Below are positions 27,365 to 39,800 of a DNA stretch of 64,000 nt, piece after piece. Both the position numbers and the translations under genes were made by a program. This stretch comes from Neelides folsomi (lineage: Eukaryota > Arthropoda > Collembola > Neelipleona > Neelidae): the NCBI GenBank assembly GCA_034687125.1, contig JAQGBZ010000093.1, positions 62,001 to 126,000 on the forward strand, given 5' to 3'. Each line of letters starts with the position of its first letter. The stretch's first letter is position 1. The notes under the pieces are model-generated. The model was not told the origin of the DNA, searched no databases, and was given only the letters and a program-made list of their open reading frames with translations.

Positions 27365-28987
27365 ATAAACGGGGCGTTCCTTTCCCACCCTTTACGAATT
27401 CTCCTCCTAAAGGGAAAAGAAGGGGAAGATTCTCCCAATATACATATCTGTACATATACCATACTTATATAACATTACATATAACATTAAATAATACCTC
27501 ACAAACTCACCTTCATTATCCAACACTTCCCTGTGTATTTATATACATATACTTTATATAGACTACATAGATCATACACTTCAGAGCACACTCTAATAAT
27601 CTTCAATATTACTCATATTACATAACAGTTTGGTTATATGGCTCTCTATGATACTTATTAGACTCATTACTTTTAATACACCAAGCATAGAACTCTGTAT
27701 TTATATAGTGTATGATATACAGATTACATGTATACAGATTGTATGTATATATGATATACTATGCTAGAATGTTGCATATAACATATAACCAATTATTTTT
27801 TTGTCGTTTGGATGGGCTTGAGGTTTTTTGTGTTGGGAGGATTTGGATTTTTAGTGAGAAATTAAAATTTTCCATTTCGGCTTGGGTTTTGTAGTTAAAG
27901 AGTGAGAATGGGATTTTTAAACCTCAATAACTTTCACTAATGACCAAATGTCAAATTCACACTTTGTTCAAATATTTCAAATCCCACGCAGACATCTTTT
28001 CATGCCAAATGGATCAACTCCAATCAATTCTTTACAATAAGGTCTTTAATTCCTATCCCAAGTCTCTATCGTTTTATATCCCAACTTTTAAACAATTTCA
28101 GTTCCAATTTTCCAATTCATGGCAATTTATTTTCTTTTTAAATTCATTGAACTCAAATGAATTTCATTACTATAATTTCAATCTCACTAAAAATGCTGAA
28201 TCAGTTAGTACATAGAACGAATTGAAAAATAATAGATAAATATGCTTAAGTCACATTAAATTGATAGGATAAATGAGGAAAAGGACAGTTGGAGAAAATA
28301 AAAAGCTAAATAGCAACATTTAATTTTTAAACTATACCAAAAACATACAAACTAATAAAGATTTTTTTGCTAAATTCAATTGAATTGTAGCATTTTAAAA
28401 ATTTAAATGGGGTTTTACCTTTACTAGAATAATTAATTCAAAAGTTGTTCAAAAAATTATAAAAATGTTAAATTAATAAAATAAAATAAATCAATTAATA
28501 GTTTACTCAATCTTGTCGCTCTTTAATGTTTATACCTATTAGCCTTTCGGGTTTTTAATTAAGAATTAAATTACATTAAAATAGTTAAATTTTGAACAAT
28601 AGTTAAAATATAATTTTGTAAGATGGCTCTGGAAGTTTGAGTTTGTTTTGGATAAATGGAAGGGAGGATTTTAATTGAATTAGTCCTTTTATGGGTTTTG
28701 TGTTCGCCACCGCATTTGGAAATTGTCTTTGTCCTATAGGATTTGTAGACGTCATTTGGATTCCTCTTCTCTGCACGCCTCTCTATCTCATTATGCATAA
28801 ATGATCATTTATCTCTGGAGGTTCCATTAGGGAAAGTGGCGCGGGTAAATAATTGAGAGAATTTATCAAAGGAGCGAATCAAACTTTAATTCCACTTCCA
28901 TTATGCTCCCTGCATTTCTTCTCCTATTCTCACTTCCTTTCCTATGTTTAAAGTCTTCCTATGTTCAGAATCTTCCTATGTTTACTG

Positions 28988-29066
28988 TACAGGGTGGGCC
29001 ATAAGTTGCTCCTTTTTTAAATAAACAATCCTATATAAAATAAAGCAGCTTTTGTCCCACCCTGTA
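28988..29066. mobile_element. 79-bp mariner-like MITE, second copy of the family
   Basis: The terminal inverted repeats are TACAGGGTGGGCCATAAGTT on the left and, inverted from the right end, TACAGGGTGGGACAAAAGCT, both starting with TA. CAGGGTGG-CCATAAGT is a familiar type of mariner-family terminus. Its ends pair better than those of the copy at 11011, so it may be the younger insertion. Confidence 0.8.
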
Positions 29067-31047
29067 AGTCTATATAACATGAATTTGTAGTAGAAGTTGG
29101 AAGTTTGGTAAAATCGGGGAGATAAGATAGGGGAAGTTAGAAGAAGGAAAAAGAAGGGTAAAAGATAGGGCCGAAGGATCGCCGTAGAAGAAAAACCTCC
29201 AACAATTTTCATCCACTTTTTGCCCTCTCTGAATTTAAATGAGGTTCGATCCGTCTGGTGCTTTTGACGCAATTCCACCCCAACATTCTCCCAATTCCAA
29301 TGAGGACAAAACACATTGGGATTGGAGAAGGAAAATGTAATTTTGTTAAAAGCTTCTTATCGCCCAACACACGGCCCCTTTCCAAATAATCCAATACCCT
29401 TTTAACTAAATTTAACAATCTTCAAAATTCCCCCCTTCTGTTTCATAAAATCCCGCTTTCAATTTGTAAATGAAAATGGTGGGAATTTTAATTAATTAAA
29501 TTTTCCATTTTTCTTTATTTATATTGAAATAATGTTATTCTTACATTGTATTAAAATAATGTAAAATTCTTAATTTATATTAAAATAATTTTAAATATGA
29601 ACTTGAGATTTTTGTTTTTGTTAAATGAAGTGAATTTTAGATTTTTGGATTTTTTGGATTTTTTGTAGTTTTGAAAAATAGGAGCAAAAAGTTTGATTTT
29701 TCTTTTGAATTTTCTTCTTCTATCAGAAAGATAGTTTTTTGTATCTTTTGGTTTTTGTCCATTTTTGTAGTCTTTGAACCTTCCTATTCTTTTTCATTCT
29801 CCATTTGGTATCTTTCCCATTCTTTTTCTTATTGTTGGCTCGCGTCCTTTGACTGATCTTTCTTTATCAGTTTCTATAACTTCTCCCATAGGAATACTAA
29901 AAGTCATGTCATAAAGTTCTTTTCTTTAATCTCTTCAATTCCACCGATGATGTCAAATAACCCACAATGATCCCAAAATCATAAAAATGACAAATCTAGA
30001 CAAAATCCACAATTTTTTCTATCTGAACCCGAAAGTGAAACGAAAAGAGGAAAAGACCTCAGGTTTCCATTTCCATTCCAAGAACAAATGAAAGAAGAAG
30101 AAAAGGAAACTGAAAAGGTCACGAAATTTCAATGAAATTTGAAACCTTTTAAAATCTGTTGACTCAACTTTGTGGTTCATCAAAAAGAATCAAAATCCTT
30201 CCATTCTTTTAAATTCAATACAAATTCCACAAAAACTTGTTTCATTATTCATTACACAATTTATACATTCAATTCAATTCAATTTCATCCCAATATATTT
30301 CTATACATTTTCTCATACAGGTCATGCATGTCATACAAGTCCTACATGTATGGTATATTTATTATAACATTTATTATATTTGATCTATTTTACTATTTGT
30401 TCCATTTTAGTGTTCTTATTTGATTTATTCCGATTTGATTTGTTCCTATTTGATTCTATTGAATTTTAAACCAATAAATAAATTATAATTCATATTTAGA
30501 ATTAAAGGTCAAATTATTCTTTTTATTCTCTAAATGTCTTTTATTGTCAAATGTGTGAAATTTTCCTTGAAAGAAGAAGAAAGAAAAGAAGAAAAAAAGT
30601 TTTATTGAAAGCCCGAGTTTTATTAACGAGGAGAAATGAAATTGAATTGGAGGAATTGAAGTTGAATTGACTCAATTTCCAATTCCCCGTAATTGAATGG
30701 GAATTGGGAATTTGTTGAGCCAATTAAGAGCGGATATTCTCCAACTCAAACAACGAGCTCAATTATTTCATTCCCATCCGCTCTATTCAATCCATTTACT
30801 ATATTGCCTTCTTATATTCTATACATTTACCATTATAGTTAAGTTACATAACTACTCTACATGGACCACATACATAGTATACAATATTAATGTAATACAG
30901 ATAGGAAGAATATGCAGAAAATATATTATATGGTACATATACCCTCATTTCTTATCCTTAAGTTGTTTCATGTTGTGAAGTGAAAATGATTTTTTGGGTC
31001 TGCCAATTAACCGCCGTCTTTCAATCGCCCCCCATTTTTGATGGTTT

Positions 31048-31092
31048 GATAAAGAAGGTTCTTCATTCTTCGATAAAGAAGGTTCTTCATTC
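31048..31092. repeat. 24-bp tandem duplication
   Basis: GATAAAGAAGGTTCTTCATTC is repeated with a period of 24 bp, and the second copy is identical over 21 bp. A recent slippage event. Confidence 0.85.
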
Positions 31093-32482
31093 CATGCATT
31101 ATGCAAACAAAAATTTATCTGATCAATCCAACAAACACAAGTTCAATACAAATACAAGGAGAAAACAAAAAGTCACATACACAAAATCTCCTTCATATAA
31201 CAAAATCAAACTTAAACTTACTGTATTATACTCACTAAACTAATACTCATATTCATTTTAACATGGATAAAACTATTAAATAGATAAATTAAATCTTATT
31301 TATTTAAGAAAAAGTTTTAATGCATTTAACTATTTAGTTAAATTTAAAAATGAATTTAAAGGAAGGTTCTGGAAGTTGTGCAATGTTGGCGCATGGAATT
31401 TGGTTTTGAGTCTATCGGGGTCTATGAATTTGTTCCTTGGCGTTTTGTGTTGAGTGTGGGCCTACACGCCACCTTTTTGACTATTCGCCCAATGTTTGGG
31501 AGATCTCTCCATTTCATCTCGCTCCATTATCTACCGGATCATTCACAAAACACTCAAAATATCCCTAGTCATACAATTCATACAAAATTCCCATTTTCTT
31601 TTAATCATTATTTAATCATGCATTAACTAAAACTAGCATTTTTGAATCTGACTAAATTTTTTAATTCCCATGTTTAATAAGAATTGTTTAATAATGGAAA
31701 CTATACTGTATTATATATACATTATATACAAATATAAGAAAATAAAATTTAGCTAAAAATCCAAAGATATATTTATTATATATATTTAATAAAAAGGATT
31801 TTAGATATTACATTTAGATATTATATTTTCATTATGCCATTTTTGTATTATTTGCATTTGCAATTTTTACAAATTGTCATTGATTGATTATGGAAAAGAT
31901 GAAAGAAGTTGAACCAGCAAATGAAAAATATTTTGCCAAGCCGGAAAAGTCAAATAAATCATTTAGGGTTAAAAATAAAGCGAAGGGAAAACGTAGAAGT
32001 TTTTAGTTGATTTTGGACGGGAATCGGGAAATTTTGGATTTATTGGATGTTTGAAATTCTTGGTTTCATATTCTTGGAAATGAACAACTTCATTAAACTT
32101 TGTATGATTTAATGAATGTTGGGATTTTTGGATTTGTGAGGTCTCGCAATTTGTCTCGTCTTTTTTACTTTACGGCTCTCTCTTACTTTTTTTCTTATTT
32201 TCCCCTCTCCCTTGTATTTGTGTGTTATCGGTCTGTGTGTGCCCGGGAGCTTCGACGTGGGATTTGTGTCTTCTTCATTTCATCCAACATTTCCCGTCTC
32301 GGAGGGGCGAAATGGAAAATGAAAGTGTCAGAGCCGTCAGTTTACGACGAAACGCTAAGATCAGGACCAACAAATTTCTCACGGAAATTCCCCCAAGATA
32401 TGAAGGGAAACATTTGAAGACAAAAACACTTTCTCCTTGTTTTTCTTATATGTAATACAAAACCATAGGAAAATCCAAATAT

Positions 32483-32558
32483 CCGGGTGTAAGAATACAT
32501 GTGAAATACCCGGGTTTTATATAAAATAAGTATATATGTGAAAATACCCGGGTATTTT
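32483..32558. repeat. Repeated CCGGGT motifs including an 18-bp perfect palindrome
   Basis: CCGGGT occurs at 32483, 32510 and 32548. The last two lie in a direct repeat of the form TGTGAAATACCCGGGT. The final copy extends to AAAATACCC-GGGTATTTT (32541-32558), a perfect 18-bp palindrome. Function unknown; repeated GC-core sites in AT-rich DNA could be transcription-factor sites. Confidence 0.6.
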
Positions 32559-33256
32559 CTAAATGTAAGGTTGAGCTGAGGGATTTTGAGAGTAAATGAG
32601 ATAGGGAGTTTATTCATACGGGAATTTAATTCGGATGAGAGTTTTTGGTTTGAATTTTGGAGTTTGTTGAGAATGTCCAGGGAAGGGCGGAAATGAGTTT
32701 GTCAACTTCTAAATTAAATTTCATAAACTCAGTTTCCTCTCCCGGGTTTATCGCGCGTCTCCGAATTTCCTCGCCCCTATCTCCAACCATACACAAAAGA
32801 ACCAAATTTCTCTGGGGGATTTTCAAATCATGAATTCAAAATGCAACGCAGTTCCTTATCAAACTCACGTTGATCAAAACCCTCCTTATTTCACTCATTC
32901 ATATTTAATACAAATTTTAATCAAACTTTAAACTAACTTTAATTAAACTCTAATTAAACTTTAATCATATTTAAATTAAACTTTAATTGAAATACAACCA
33001 AAAGTCAAAGCCAAAAAATTAACAAAAACCAAGCCAAGACACATATTAAGTAGTCAATGCAGAAATGAACTCAACTAATAATATTATTATGAATAGAATT
33101 ATTTAATAAACATTATAAAATTAATTATAAGGCTTTTTATTAAATATGTAAATAAATAAATAAATAATATATTATTGTATTAGTTCCAATTAATTAATTT
33201 ATTAATTATTTTTTAATACTTTCTCGATATTTTTAAAAGTTAAATCCAAGAAGTCC

Positions 33257-33299
33257 TTTACTTTTACTCTTACAAGAAGCTTGTAAGAGTAAAAGTAAA
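33257..33299. repeat. Perfect inverted repeat, 20-bp arms, 3-nt spacer
   Basis: The left arm TTTACTTTTACTCTTACAAG (33257-33276) and right arm CTTGTAAGAGTAAAAGTAAA (33280-33299) are exact reverse complements around AAG. The arms are perfect, so the structure is recent or selected. It has no terminal TA motif like the MITEs here, and the 3-nt loop is too tight for a typical Drosha substrate. It may be a snapback duplication or a protein-binding dyad. Confidence 0.85.
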
Positions 33300-33509
33300 A
33301 TTGTAGAACCGAGAAATTTTCTAAATCCAACTTTTTGTGCAAGTATGGCAGAAAAGTATCATTAAAAATATTTTTTTCCTTTCTCTTTTCGGCATTCGGG
33401 GTGGGGGGGAAAGGGAGGGAGCTGAGTGGCATAAAAAAGTTTTTGGGTGAGGAATAAATGGGATGGAACGGGGGCACGTCGTCTCACTCATCTTCAAACA
33501 TCTTTCATC

Positions 33510-33690
33510 TCATCCAATACCAAAACTCCTCAAAACTCAAAAAACTCACCAAAATAAGAAAACTCTCAAAGCTCTCCCAAAACTCCAAAAGACTCCAAAA
33601 GCTCTCCCAAACTCCGAAAACACCGAAAGCTCCCAAAACTCCGAAAGCTCTCCCTAACTCCGATAGCTCTCTGAAAACTCCCCGAAACCC
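33510..33690. repeat. AAAGCTCTCCCAAAACTCC-type simple repeat
   Basis: A C-rich, T-poor repetitive tract with recurring GCTCTCCCAAAACTCC and CCGAAAGCTC words. The plus strand is strongly biased to A and C. It stays open in two plus frames but encodes only a low-complexity K/T/P/S peptide, so I do not call a gene. Confidence 0.65.
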
Positions 33691-33748
33691 CCTAGGAAGA
33701 AGAAAATAAGAAGTGATAGGATGAACTCATGGATGAAAATTCTTATAG

Positions 33749-33817
33749 AAAATCCTTATAGAGAAACTCGGAAAATCCTTATAGAAAAACCCAGAAAATC
33801 CTTATAGGAAAACTCAT
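33749..33817. repeat. 23-bp tandem repeat, 3 copies
   Basis: AAAATCCTTATAGAAAAACTCAG-like units start at 33749, 33772 and 33795 with exact 23-bp spacing. A shorter GATCC-rich repeat follows at 33847-33902. Confidence 0.8.
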
Positions 33818-36800
33818 GAAAGGAGGAAAAGAAGATGAAGAAAATAAGATCCCTCAAAAGATCCACACGATCCAGAAGATCCAAAAAATCCAGAAGATCT
33901 CCAGTAGATGAAAAAGAGGAAGAAAATGAAAAGACGTATCATACATAGAATATATCATATAATATATTTACTGTATGACTGTATGTGACTGTATGTGATT
34001 ATATATGACTGTATATTATATGTATGTGTATGAAGTTATATTATAGGCTTTCTAGGAACTGATATGGATTCTTGAGAAGATGAAGGGAAGGTTCGGAAAT
34101 TGAGGAAAGAAAATATGAGTAGATTGAGACGGAAGTTAGATCCAAACAATTTGTGATGAGAATGAGAGACAAATGTACATCGAGGGAACTCTCTCCAAAC
34201 ACCCAAAAGTAACAAAACTTTTTCCATCTCTCAAACTCACTCAAACAAACTTCTACAGAAAAGATCCAATGAGATCTTTCCCAACTTTTCCTTTTACTTC
34301 CCCCAGCAAAATAACTTGAGGATTTGGGAGATAAGTCCTTTTTTTCATTTCCCCCTTGCAAAAACTTTACAAAACTCAAGAAACTCAAGATAGAACTTTT
34401 ACTTACTTTGCTTAATAAGATTAATAACTAAAAGATTAGAAGTTTATTTAACTAATATTAAAAAATTAATTTTACTGATTTTTTTTACTAATTTTACAGT
34501 ATATGATTTTGTTTCAAATCAATTGTGATTTTGTGATGGAATTTAAAAAGAAAGTGCTTTAAGAACTGAATTATAAAAAATGTACGAAAGTTATTTGAGA
34601 GAGCTTTTTTAAAAGGGGAATCATGTTTTTGGCATGAGGGGAGGGAGGGGGAAAATTTCTCATCCATTATTCAACAGAGCTCCACACTTTGGCAAAATTC
34701 CTTCTGAGCTGTGGAGGAAATGAGTTGGGATATGAAAATGGTAAATTGGAACAGACAGCCGACCAACTTTGCATTTTCTATTACCAAGATGAATCCCCAA
34801 CAACACCGGGTTGGTTAATAAGAAGAATCTCATTAGGAATCCTCCAACCCACTTTCACTTTCACTCCAAAACTCCTTTCTTTCTCTCTCACACAAATTCA
34901 TCAAAAAAGTTCCCTTTAATTTAATAAAACGCTGCAGATGAATTCCAAATCAAACATTCCTTTTTTCTCCACTTTCTTCTCCCTGAAGACAATTTGTTAA
35001 ATGTAATTAAATTATTTAATTTTAATTAAATGTAAAGTAGTTTCTTTTATATTTCTGCAGTTTTTAATTTACATTTAGAATAAAGGAGCAAGCCATTATC
35101 CCTTCTATTAATTTGAAACTCTTTATTATTTAAATTTGAAAATTAAGAATAAAAATTATCGGCTATAATAAATTGAAAAAATTGCTTAATTATCATTTTC
35201 TAATTATTACATTAAATATCAAGATTCTCCCTTCTCATATTATTCGCATATGTAGATATAAAATATTATTTAATGAAATAAATATAATATAGTTGTAATA
35301 TTAAAATACTTTCATTAATAACTATAAATTACATTTATAATATTAGGTCTGTTTAACATTAAAATTCCAAAGGTTTAATATTTTTGATAATCCTTGTTAA
35401 TCCCAAAGAAGCTTAAACGTGCTAAAAGTGCTAACTAAAGTTTATCCAACTGCTTTGGTTTAAATTTCTAATTCCATTTGAAGGACGAAAGCAAGTGAAG
35501 ATTCTTTAGCTTTATTTCATTTCCTCTCCAAATAATTCCAACTGTAGGGGACGAGAAGGACAACAACTCCTATAGGCGTGACTTTGAGTGACAATGAGGA
35601 TCATAAAATTTCCTTTAGCTTAAAATCCTCCTTCAAATCCTCTTCAAATCCTTCTCAAATTCCAAATGTTAGAAAACATCCACCATTGACAATTCATAAA
35701 TTACTCTTCATTTTCTCTCATAAGGATCATAAGTACAAATGGTCAAAATGGTAAAAGAGCCAAAAGCACCAATTGTTAACATAAATTGTGAAATTGTAAA
35801 AAGGAAGTTTTTACATTTTCTATAGTACAATATTTCTTGTATTCATTTTCCCCCCTTTATGAACAATTGTAAAAATGTATCCATAAATCAATCAAATTGA
35901 GCTCAACCTGCTTCAGTTGAAAAATATTGGGTTGGAAAACGAATAGGAAAAAGAATGGGAATGGAAAAGAACGAACGTCGCATGGAAGGAAAATAAAAAC
36001 CCCACGGAGCTCCGCGGAGGGAGAAAAATGTCAAATATCACACACGCAATGTGACATCCTCAAAAACTCATTTCCGGTCTTGGAACTAAACTTCTCATAT
36101 TCCACACATTGCACACATTTGAATAAAATTTAAAAAGCTTTTTTTCATATACATTTTAAACAATACATTTTCTGCATTAGCTTCGGAACTTAACGCAATT
36201 TTGCAAAAATAATAATTTTAATGTTTTTCATCAATCATAAAAATCATAATTTATAAAAATCATAAAATATTTAAAAGTCAGATTTGTTCATAATTTATGG
36301 ATCAAATTCACGTAAGGATTTGGCTCATTTTAGGGAGTTTTATTTTAGTGAGATTTTGAGATTTTGATAATTTAGGGGAATTTTGTGAGGGTTTTTAGTA
36401 ACTGGATGGTTTTTGTAATTTGGACTTTGTTTGACAATTTGTATTGTATTTTCTCTTCTCATTTCTTGCATGATTTGATGAAATGAAGATAAAAAGGTGA
36501 AGGTTTGAAGCGGGCGGAAATGAAGTTAAAACTCTTCGTTTTTGTCCGTTCGGAGTGAGGGAGCGGAAATGGGAGTTTTATCAACAACTTGGTTGTTCCC
36601 CTCAAAGTCTCATTAAGAGATAAGTAAATTCCCCGTTAACATTGTTTCCATTGGTCTGAGTGCAAGAACCTGCCCATTTCTGACCCGGTGTCCAAAACTC
36701 ACAGAACCAAATGACGACAAGCGTCGAGGGAGGGAATTTTTTTCAAATTACTCAAAATCTTAAAAGTGAGATTCAAATCAGGTGAGTGGCTTTGAATGAA

Positions 36801-39800
36801 TTTACCTGCCTTTGCTTTATTTATCATCAACTTCATCTCATTCCAATTTAAGAATAATTCTTACAAAAGTAAAATACAGATTTGATTTAACTGACATTTG
36901 GATTTATTTCGAAACTCAAACTTTTAATAAAATGAAATTTATTCATTTAATAAATATTCTTATAACTTTATATAAATCATTGATAATTACTTCTTTTTAT
37001 TAAAAGTAAAGTACAATCTAAAATACCGTTTTATAATTTGTAATAAAATTTATTAATTATAATTAAACAATATTATTTATTAGTATGAATAAAGTAAATA
37101 GAGTGTTTGAGAGTTTTTGGAGAGTTTGAGTTGTCGTTTTGTATTTAAGGGAGAGGGCGATGGTTCCTCCAAATTTCTCTTTCGCATCTCGCTCTGCTTC
37201 CCACACCGGCGCCCTCAACGCTCAACAACAAACTCCACAACCAAACTCAAAACTCCACAGCCAACTAAACACCCAAAGGACCACAATTTGTTCCATCCAT
37301 ATCTGACTAAATAAATGATTTATAAAAATATGAATATAACTCATATAAAGTATAACTTATATGTAAAAGTAAATATAATTATGTACGATAAATTTTAAAT
37401 AATAAATAATGTATAAAAGGAAATCATAAGAGTTTTGTTTCAATACTCATTTTAATTTAATTTCAATTGTAGTTAAATCATTCATGTCGTACATAAAATA
37501 TACAAAAAAGCTTAATACAGATTCTAATTAAAACTTAAGATTCATCAAATCTCAAAAAATCAAATAATAAAATCTCTTATTAATGAATTTAATCATCTTA
37601 ATCATGAGCATTTATTTAATCTTGTAATTAAAAAATTTCAAGATTCTGATCAATCTAATTAAACATTTTTTAAATTATGTGAGTTTGAATGTTTTGTGTG
37701 GCGTGTTAGGCGAATGCTCCCTTAAAAGAATCGGCAAATGGAGAGGAAAAGAGCAAAGTGAAGGGAAGTGGAAGGGAATTTTGTATGGAGAATCTCATGG
37801 AGTCTCCCAATAATTGATGTGAACTTTCCTTCTCTCCCATTGGCTCTCCCCACACGACAGCCATAAAACCAAAAACCAACCCACCCAATCACAAACACCC
37901 AAAACCCAAAACTCCCCCAATCAAATTCATCCCCATCCAACTCCCCAAAACCCTTCACATCCACACTAAAATAATCCAAACAAACTTCGTATCTTTTTCC
38001 ATACATTTTCATATAATTGATATTTCCATATATTTAGATTTCATATATTAATATTTCATATTTGCATTCAGAAGATTATAATTAAAAATATAAATTATAT
38101 AAGGATGAGATAAATCATTAATTATAATAATAATAATTTACTATCAAAATTTAAGAATTTAGTAATTGTTTGGTTTGGGTAATTTAATATAATAAACGAT
38201 ATATTTATGTATTTGAGATTATGAATGATGTGAATATTTCTTTATTTTGTATTTTGAAGGGGAAAAAAGTGAATGATTGAAGTTTGGCCGAAGCATGAAA
38301 AATTAATTGACATGAAATGGGGACAGAAGTTGTTTTGGATTCCTTATGATTCAAAGGCCCATAAATTTTTATCTTCGGCTCCTTTGAGAAACTCAAGGTG
38401 GAAAAGGAAATAAAATACTCAATTTCTAAGTTGGCTAAACTCCCTTCAAAACGACCTCGACCAAATACAATGCAACATATATTTCCCAAACACATTTAAT
38501 CATACATCACATTAAACCATACAATCATACAACACATTTAGTAAATAGCATTTCTATATAACATAAGTATTTGTAATATATCCAACGTATGTATATCCAA
38601 CTCCAACACATGTGTTCATTCTGTAATTGTACTTTATTAAAGTCTTGAAATTAATGACACGAATCTGCACATTTTTCAGCCGTCCTTCCCACTCAAACAC
38701 ACAAATGGAAAAATGCAATGCCAAATACTTCATTCCATTCAAACTACACTTAAATTCAATTAGCCTTTTTCTATCGCTACTTTTTTATCCTTTGAATAAT
38801 TCCGCTTAAAGATAAAAATCGCAAAAAAATCTTTCAAAAATTCATTAAAAAATCATGAGAAATAGCCGATTAATAAAATTTAAATTCATTTAAATAATAA
38901 ATAATTCAACGATATCAAATACAGTTTGATTGTTCATTAACTATTCTAGAATTTCAAGTAAAATTTTGAATTTCAAGAAAATTTCTGAAAAAGACCGGAT
39001 GCCTTTGGTGATTATTATTTGAATAGAAAAAGGAGTGTTTGGTCATAAAAGTGCAGGAATTGATCGGTTGTGTGAGTGTGAACAATGTGTTTGTCTTCTT
39101 CTCATTCAGAGGAAGATTTTACGAGGCCCCAAAGGGGAGGAACATTCGGGTGAATCCAATTCAAACATTTGAGATTGGATTCAATTTAAACCCCAAGGTA
39201 GAAGAAGAAAAAGATAATGACAAAATGTCTCGTATTTCACTCACACACAAACTCCTTACATTTACAATACAAATACATTGGAAATATATAACAAATACAG
39301 ATCTATACATTAGGAATATAAATATAGCAATTACATAAGTAATATATACATTAGAAATATAAAGCTAAGAATTTTCTATACATTTAAAAAGCATTGAGAA
39401 AAAGGTTGTCAGAGATAGGGAATTTGAACAGATGAGGAAAAAGAGATAGAAATTTTGAAAAGGAGTTGACTTTTATGTTTCCTCACGCCTCCCTTTTTAT
39501 TCCCTTGGAAGTAAAAGGAATACTAAGTGGGGTGTTTTTATCACGAACGCCCGTCTTCTATAAATGGGGGGAGAGATAATAAAGGACCGACATGGACCGA
39601 CTTTACGACCCAAACAGGAAAACTCCCTTAATATCAAAACTCCGCCTCGATCAACCCAAACATCTTGACAAAATGTTAAAGGAAGTCTAGAGGGAAAAAA
39701 TAGACTAAGACTAGACTTTCAAACATTTTGATTCTTATAACATTTTTATTGGAAACTATTTAATTTAATCTACTGTTAAAAGTTTAATTTAAAATTTATA

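Noticed and set aside
28982-29314. 110-codon minus-strand frame
   Set aside because: It runs through the whole MITE at 28988-29066 and shows no domain.
33458-33709. Plus-strand low-complexity K/T/P/S frames
   Set aside because: They derive from the simple AAAGCTCTCCC repeat; both registers are open.
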